The notes below the pieces were generated by a model. That model was not told the origin of the DNA. It did not search any database and saw only the letters and a list, made by a program, of their open reading frames with translations. A stretch of DNA of 64,000 bases, taken from assembly GCF_005233515.1 (NCBI RefSeq), contig NZ_QFZZ01000009.1, positions 62,001 to 126,000 on the forward strand. Direction: 5' to 3'. Below are positions 59,804-64,000 of the stretch, piece after piece; the stretch's first letter is position 1; each line of letters begins with the position of its first letter. A program made the position numbers and the translations under genes. The DNA comes from Pseudomonas sp. CFBP13508. GTDB lineage: Bacteria; Pseudomonadota; Gammaproteobacteria; Pseudomonadales; Pseudomonadaceae.

Positions 59804-59827
59804 TAATGAGATGAATAAGAACCATTA
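59804..59827. promoter_or_regulatory. Candidate Fur box upstream of fpvA
   Basis: The AT-rich stretch AATGAGATGAATAAGAACCA partially resembles a Fur site and lies about 30-50 bases before fpvA. No PvdS box is present in this gap. The match is imperfect. Confidence 0.35.
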
Positions 59828-59856
59828 ACAACTATACCTGCCAAGGTCTTAACCTC

Positions 59857-62340
59857 ATGTCCGCATCCCGTTTCATGCTTCGCCCTCTGACTCGAGCCCT
59901 GCTGATGCACGGCGCGACCCGCACACGCCTGGCCGGTAGCGGCCTGGGTCTGGCACTGACCCTCGCGGCAGCGCCGTATGTCCAGGCCCAGGAATGGACC
60001 CTGAACATCCCGGCCCAACCGCTGGCCCAGGCCCTGCAAACCCTCGGTCAGCAGACCAGCCTGCAAATCGTCTACAGCCCGGAAAGCCTGCAAGGCCTGC
60101 GCTCCAGCGCCCTCAACGGCCGCTATCAGGATGACGAGTCGCTCAAGGCCATGCTCAGCGGCACCGGCATTCGCTATCAGCGTGACGGCAACACCGTCAC
60201 CGTGCTCGGCCCGGCCACCAGCGGCAGCGCGATGGAACTGGCGCCTACCAACGTCAACGCCAACCGCCTCGGCGCCACCACCGAAGGCAGCAACTCCTAC
60301 ACCACGGGCGGTGTGACCATCGGCAAGGGCGTGCACTCGCTCAAGGAAACGCCGCAGTCGGTCACGGTGATGACCCGCAAGATGCTCGATGACCAGAACC
60401 TCAACACCATCGAACAGGTGATGGAGAAGACACCGGGCATCACCGTCTACGACTCGCCAATGGGCGGCAAGTATTTCTACTCGCGCGGTTTCCGCATGAC
60501 CGGCCAGTACCAGTACGACGGCGTACCGCTGGACATCGGCAGCAGCTACGTGCAGGCGGACAGCTTCAACAGTGACATGGCCATTTACGACCGCGTGGAA
60601 ATCCTCCGCGGCGCGGCCGGCATGATGAAGGGCGCGGGCGGCACCGCCGGCGGCGTCAACTTCGTGCGCAAACGCGGCCAGGACACCCCGCACACACAGC
60701 TGTCGCTGTCGGCCGGGACCTGGGACAACTATCGCGGCCAGGTCGACACCGGCGGCCCGCTGAACGACGCCGGCACCGTGCGTGGCCGCGCCGTGGTGAC
60801 GCAGCAGACCCGTCAGTATTTCTACGATGTCGCTGAACGCCGCGACCAGATCTACTACGGCGCCCTGGACTTCGACCTCAGCCCCGACACCACCCTCGGT
60901 CTGGGCATGGCCTATGAAGACGTCGACGCCACCCCGTGCTGGGGCGGCCTGCCGCGCTACGCCGACGGCTCCGACCTGCACCTGAAACGCTCCACCTGCC
61001 TGAACACCTCGTGGAACAACCAGCGCAGCAAACGCGCCACCTACTTCGCCGACGTCAAGCACCAGTTCAACGACGATTGGTCGCTGAAAGTTGCCGGTGT
61101 CTACTCGCGCAACACCCAGGACATGGAATATTCCTTCCCGAGCGGCGCGGTGCCGGTCGGCGCCACTGCCACCAACACGCTGATGCTCGGCAGTACCTAT
61201 GACTACGATCAGCGCGACTACGGTTTCGATGCCTACGTCGACGGCAAATTCGACGCCTTCGGCCAACAGCACGAACTGATCGTCGGCGCCAACGCCAGCC
61301 GTTCGCACAAGGACGACTTCTACGCGGTGGCAGCATTGCCGCAGCGTCAGAACGTGTTCAACCCGAACCACAACATCCCGCAGCCGGATGAAAGCTACTA
61401 CCTGGCCAACGCCTCCCGTGGCGGCCCCGTGGACATGCACATCAAGCAATACGGCGCTTACTCGATCGCCCGCCTGAAACTCGCCGACCCGATGACCCTG
61501 GTACTCGGCAGCCGCGTCAGTTGGTACAAATCGGACACCGACTCGGTGCAGTACTTCCGTGGCGAAGGCACCGAGGTCAACACCCAGTCCACCGAAACCG
61601 GCCAGGTCACGCCGTTCGCCGGCCTGCTCTACGACCTCAACGACAACCTGACCGCCTACGCCAGCTACACCGACATCTTCACCCCGCAAGGCTCGTACAA
61701 AACCATCGATGGCAGCACGCTCAAGCCATTGATTGGCCAGAGCTACGAATTGGGGATCAAGGGTGAGTGGTACGACGGTCGCTTGAACACCACATTCAAC
61801 CTGTTCCGCACCATCCAGAAAGACGCGGCGCAGGATGACCTGCGGTGCGAAGACAGTTCCTGCCAGATCAACTCGGGCAAGGTCCGCGCCCAAGGCTTTG
61901 AAGCTGAAGTCAGCGGTGAAGTGATCGACCGCCTGCAATTGCTCGCCGGTTATACCTACACCCAGACCAAGGTGCTGGAAGACGCCGACGCCACTCAGGA
62001 TGGCGCGGTCTACAACTCCTACGTGCCGCGTCACCTGTTGCGCGTCTGGGGTGATTACGCCCTGAGCGGGCCGCTGGATCGGGTGACGATTGGTGCGGGT
62101 GTCAATGCACAGACAGGCACCTACCGCGTTTCGCCTCTGGGCGGGGACAATGTCAATGGCGCGGGTTATGCGGTCTGGAACGGTCGCATTGGTTATCGGA
62201 TTGATGACACCTGGTCGGTGGCGTTGAACGGCAACAACCTGTTCGACAAGCGTTATTACGCGACCATTGGTACCGAGGGGTTCGGTAACTTCTATGGGGA
62301 TCCGCGCAATTTTGTGATGTCGGTGAAGGCTGATTTCTGA
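59857..62340 (+). CDS. fpvA: TonB-dependent ferripyoverdine receptor with signalling domain
   Basis: The 827-residue outer-membrane receptor starts with a signal peptide (to about 45). An STN signalling domain follows (LNIPAQPLAQALQTLGQQTSLQIVYSPESL, about 47-120), then a plug domain (SLKETPQSVTVMTRKMLDDQ…VEILRGAAGMM), and a 22-strand barrel ending in Phe (FVMSVKADF). The STN domain passes the binding signal to an FpvR-type anti-sigma factor and so to PvdS and FpvI. The location next to pvdE and the pvd genes supports FpvA, although the exact pyoverdine it binds is strain-specific. Confidence 0.92.
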   Translation: MSASRFMLRPLTRALLMHGATRTRLAGSGLGLALTLAAAPYVQAQEWTLNIPAQPLAQALQTLGQQTSLQIVYSPESLQGLRSSALNGRYQDDESLKAMLSGTGIRYQRDGNTVTVLGPATSGSAMELAPTNVNANRLGATTEGSNSYTTGGVTIGKGVHSLKETPQSVTVMTRKMLDDQNLNTIEQVMEKTPGITVYDSPMGGKYFYSRGFRMTGQYQYDGVPLDIGSSYVQADSFNSDMAIYDRVEILRGAAGMMKGAGGTAGGVNFVRKRGQDTPHTQLSLSAGTWDNYRGQVDTGGPLNDAGTVRGRAVVTQQTRQYFYDVAERRDQIYYGALDFDLSPDTTLGLGMAYEDVDATPCWGGLPRYADGSDLHLKRSTCLNTSWNNQRSKRATYFADVKHQFNDDWSLKVAGVYSRNTQDMEYSFPSGAVPVGATATNTLMLGSTYDYDQRDYGFDAYVDGKFDAFGQQHELIVGANASRSHKDDFYAVAALPQRQNVFNPNHNIPQPDESYYLANASRGGPVDMHIKQYGAYSIARLKLADPMTLVLGSRVSWYKSDTDSVQYFRGEGTEVNTQSTETGQVTPFAGLLYDLNDNLTAYASYTDIFTPQGSYKTIDGSTLKPLIGQSYELGIKGEWYDGRLNTTFNLFRTIQKDAAQDDLRCEDSSCQINSGKVRAQGFEAEVSGEVIDRLQLLAGYTYTQTKVLEDADATQDGAVYNSYVPRHLLRVWGDYALSGPLDRVTIGAGVNAQTGTYRVSPLGGDNVNGAGYAVWNGRIGYRIDDTWSVALNGNNLFDKRYYATIGTEGFGNFYGDPRNFVMSVKADF

Positions 62341-62363
62341 TTTTTTGATTTGAGCTGTGAGAG

Positions 62364-62396
62364 AGCCCCGCATTGTGAGATGTGGGGCTTTTTTGT
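62364..62396 (+). terminator. Terminator of fpvA
   Basis: AGCCCCGCA pairs with TGTGGGGCT, followed by a run of T residues, about 25 bases after the fpvA stop. Confidence 0.88.
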
Positions 62397-62689
62397 TTTT
62401 TGGGATTGAGGCATATCCATTGCTGCGGGTGTTGCCGCTGGCGGTTTCGCTCTTACAGCGACTCACTTTTTCAAACGCCGGAATGCCGGCCCAGCAAAAA
62501 GTAAGCAAAAGGCTTCGCCCCGGCGTACGGCCCACTCGCTGGGGCTCGGGGTACCTTCGTTACGGAACCGATCCTGGCGCAGCGTCTACGGTTGGCTTCG
62601 CTGCACCTACAATCGCTGTGTACGACTGCGTCGTACGGTCGCTGCGCTCCCACGCCCGGATCGATCCCGTAACGAAGCCTGCCGAAGGG

Positions 62690-62782
62690 GCAAAAGATCA
62701 AGAGCCGGATCAAAAGCCAAAGCCAAAGCAAAAACAAATGCAAAAGCCAGATCAAAAGATCGCAGCCTTCGGCAGCTCCTAC
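62690..62782. repeat. GATC-arm intergenic repeat, third copy
   Basis: It has CAAAAGATC at one end, GATCAAAAGATCGCAGCC near the other, and closes with GGCAGCTCCTAC. The centre is a run of CAAAAG/CCAAAG hexamer-like units. Confidence 0.7.
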
Positions 62783-62831
62783 AGTTGGATCAGGCGCGGG
62801 CATAGAGAAATCGGTCGGCTTTAAGGCCGCC

Positions 62832-62855
62832 TTCGCGAGCAGGCTCGCTCCCACA
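62832..62855. repeat. Single REP element
   Basis: One REP copy (TTCGCGAGCAGGCTCGCTCC) lies inside the large inverted repeat. Confidence 0.85.
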
Positions 62856-63208
62856 GAAAAGCCAAGCAGCGCAGCTGCCCGCGGCGAAGCCGCCCCACTC
62901 AACAATGAGCGCAAGCTCGAGTGCTTTTGATCTTGATCCACCGGCGACGTCGGAAGGCTGAGTGGAGGGATTGATCCGGGGGTGGGAGCGCAGCGACCGT
63001 TCGACGAAGTCGAACACAGCGGAAGGAGGTGCAGCGAAGCAAACCGTAGCCGCTGCGCCCGGATCAGTCCCGGAGCGAAGGAACCCGAGCCTGCGAGGGC
63101 CGAACGTAGGAGCAAGCCTTTTGGGTTACCTTTTTGGCGTTTGAAAAAGGTGACCCGCCGTAAGGGCGGAACCGTAATCCGCAACACCCGCAGAAACGGA
63201 TATGCACA

Positions 63209-64000
63209 CTAAACCAGAGCCCGCGCAAGCGCCCCACCCACCCGCAAATACACCTCCAGAACCCCAGGCACCACCGCCCCCAACCGCAACAAATCATGAG
63301 TCAACCCGGCACAAACCTCGACATCGACCTCAACCCCCTGCCCGCGCAGCCTGTCGACATAAGCCTGCCCCTCATCCAGCAACGGATCAAACCCGGCCAA
63401 TACCACAATGGCCGGCGCAACCCCACGCAAATCCTCCGCCAGCAACGGCGAAAAACGCCAATCCAGATAATCCTCCGGCCCTCGCGCATAGTGCTGATAA
63501 AACCACTCCAGCGTGTCGTTCTCGAGCAAATACCCCTCGCCAAACAACAGCCGCGAATCATGCACCCGCGAAGCATCCGTCACCGGATAACACAACAACT
63601 GCGCCTTGGGCGCGATAGCCACCGTGTGCGGCTGCCGCAGCGCCTGAATCGCCAGCACCGTCGCCAACGTGGCGCCCGCGCTGTCGCCACCAAACGCCAC
63701 CCGCGAACCATCCAGGCCGAGGCTCGCAGCCTGTTCCGCCAGCCAGGCCAAAGCGTCCTCGCCATCCTCCAGCGCCGTCGGAAAGCGATGCTCCGGCGCC
63801 AGTCGATAACCGACCGAGAGCACCGCACACGGCGTGCGCTGGCAAAACTCGCGGCAGACACCGTCGTGGGAATCCAGACTGCCAACCACAAACCCGCCAC
63901 CGTGGAAATACACCAGCACCGGCAGCGGCGATTCAACACCGTTGGGCCGATACAAGCGCAACGCCAGCGCCGCACCATCGCGGGCCAGTGTCTCAATCTC
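63209..64000 (-). CDS. HSL-family (alpha/beta hydrolase) esterase, N-terminus outside the window
   Basis: The visible 263 codons stay open to the window edge. They show the hormone-sensitive-lipase pattern: oxyanion motif HGGGFVVGS, nucleophile elbow GGDSAGATLA, the acid in AGFDPLLDEG and the His in GLTHDLLRLG. Upstream of the first possible internal start, the frame encodes EIETLARDGAALALRLYRPNG, typical of the family N-terminal region, so the real start is beyond 64000. It hydrolyses short-chain esters; the natural substrate is unknown. Confidence 0.9.
   Translation of the reverse strand, partial: EIETLARDGAALALRLYRPNGVESPLPVLVYFHGGGFVVGSLDSHDGVCREFCQRTPCAVLSVGYRLAPEHRFPTALEDGEDALAWLAEQAASLGLDGSRVAFGGDSAGATLATVLAIQALRQPHTVAIAPKAQLLCYPVTDASRVHDSRLLFGEGYLLENDTLEWFYQHYARGPEDYLDWRFSPLLAEDLRGVAPAIVVLAGFDPLLDEGQAYVDRLRGQGVEVDVEVCAGLTHDLLRLGAVVPGVLEVYLRVGGALARALV

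Larger units (their letters stand above)
62460..63165. repeat. Large imperfect inverted repeat (two copies, about 200 bp each)
   Basis: The left copy is about 62460-62680 and the right copy about 62955-63165 in opposite orientation. Shared words include GTGGGAGCGCAGCGACCGT, AGGTGCAGCGAAGC, GCTGCGCC…GGATC and AAGCCTTTTG. Between them lie a GATC-arm repeat and a single REP. The 717-bp minus-strand ORF here (62471-63187) is repeat sequence and not a gene. I see no gene in 62397-63208. Confidence 0.8.

Noticed and set aside
59803..62535. 910-codon minus-strand ORF
   Set aside because: It mirrors fpvA. Its composition is low-complexity Val/Ala/Gly/His typical of antisense to a TonB receptor, and no domain is visible.
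62471..63187. 238-codon minus-strand ORF with FFKRQKGNPKGL
   Set aside because: It is made of the inverted repeat, a GATC-arm repeat and a REP. Such ORFs are common misannotations in Pseudomonas.

Overview
The window is a chromosomal segment of a fluorescent Pseudomonas (P. fluorescens group). Four things point there: high GC with Pseudomonas codon use; the gene order truA–fimV–asd paralogue–asd–leuB–methyltransferase–leuD–leuC–LysR, which matches the order I know from Pseudomonas; many copies of the Pseudomonas REP sequence (GTGGGAGCGAGCCTGCTCGC and its complement); and a pyoverdine maturation, export and uptake cluster. No plasmid, prophage, insertion sequence, CRISPR array or rRNA operon is visible.

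Layout. 1-10 kb, minus strand: truA (cut by the window edge), the pole/motility hub fimV, a catalytically degraded aspartate-semialdehyde dehydrogenase paralogue, asd, and the leucine genes leuB, leuD and leuC with a methyltransferase inserted. A LysR regulator diverges from leuC. 11-20 kb: a four-PAS GGDEF/EAL protein, then a chaperone block. That block holds hscC (Hsp70), a very large J-domain-like protein convergent with it, a DUF1266 protein, and ibpA with a sigma-32 promoter and a ROSE-like RNA thermometer. 20-30 kb: dusC, a thioesterase, an alpha/beta hydrolase, a TetR regulator with a clear operator, a duplicated tRNA-Glu/tRNA-Ala block, gltX, uvrB, an aromatic aminotransferase, two small proteins and tRNA-Asn. 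30-44 kb: purine permease, arylamine N-acetyltransferase, exonuclease III, an MscS channel with a cyclic-nucleotide-binding-like domain, pirin, a BvgS/BvgA-type two-component system with a pseudo-receiver gene upstream, and the Mg2+ P-type ATPase mgtA behind a long leader.

44.7-62.4 kb is the iron region: pvdA, an ECF sigma factor (probably fpvI), pvdR-pvdT-opmQ, then pvdP facing away from pvdM-pvdN-pvdO, then pvdE and fpvA. I find TAAAT-N16-CGT boxes, the iron-starvation promoter read by the sigma factor PvdS, with exact spacing upstream of pvdA, pvdR, pvdP and pvdM. A one-base variant lies upstream of pvdE. Together these genes supply N5-hydroxyornithine (PvdA), move the precursor peptide to the periplasm (PvdE), mature the chromophore and side chain there (PvdM, N, O, P), export or recycle pyoverdine (PvdRT-OpmQ) and take up ferripyoverdine with signalling (FpvA plus the ECF sigma factor). 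The peptide synthetases, pvdS and an fpvR anti-sigma gene are not in the window.

Intergenic space is rich in REP pairs. One is a tandem array of about seven 136-bp units between opmQ and pvdP. A second repeat family carries GATC-rich arms ending in GCAGCTCCTAC, and a large imperfect inverted repeat lies after fpvA. The window ends inside an HSL-type esterase gene.
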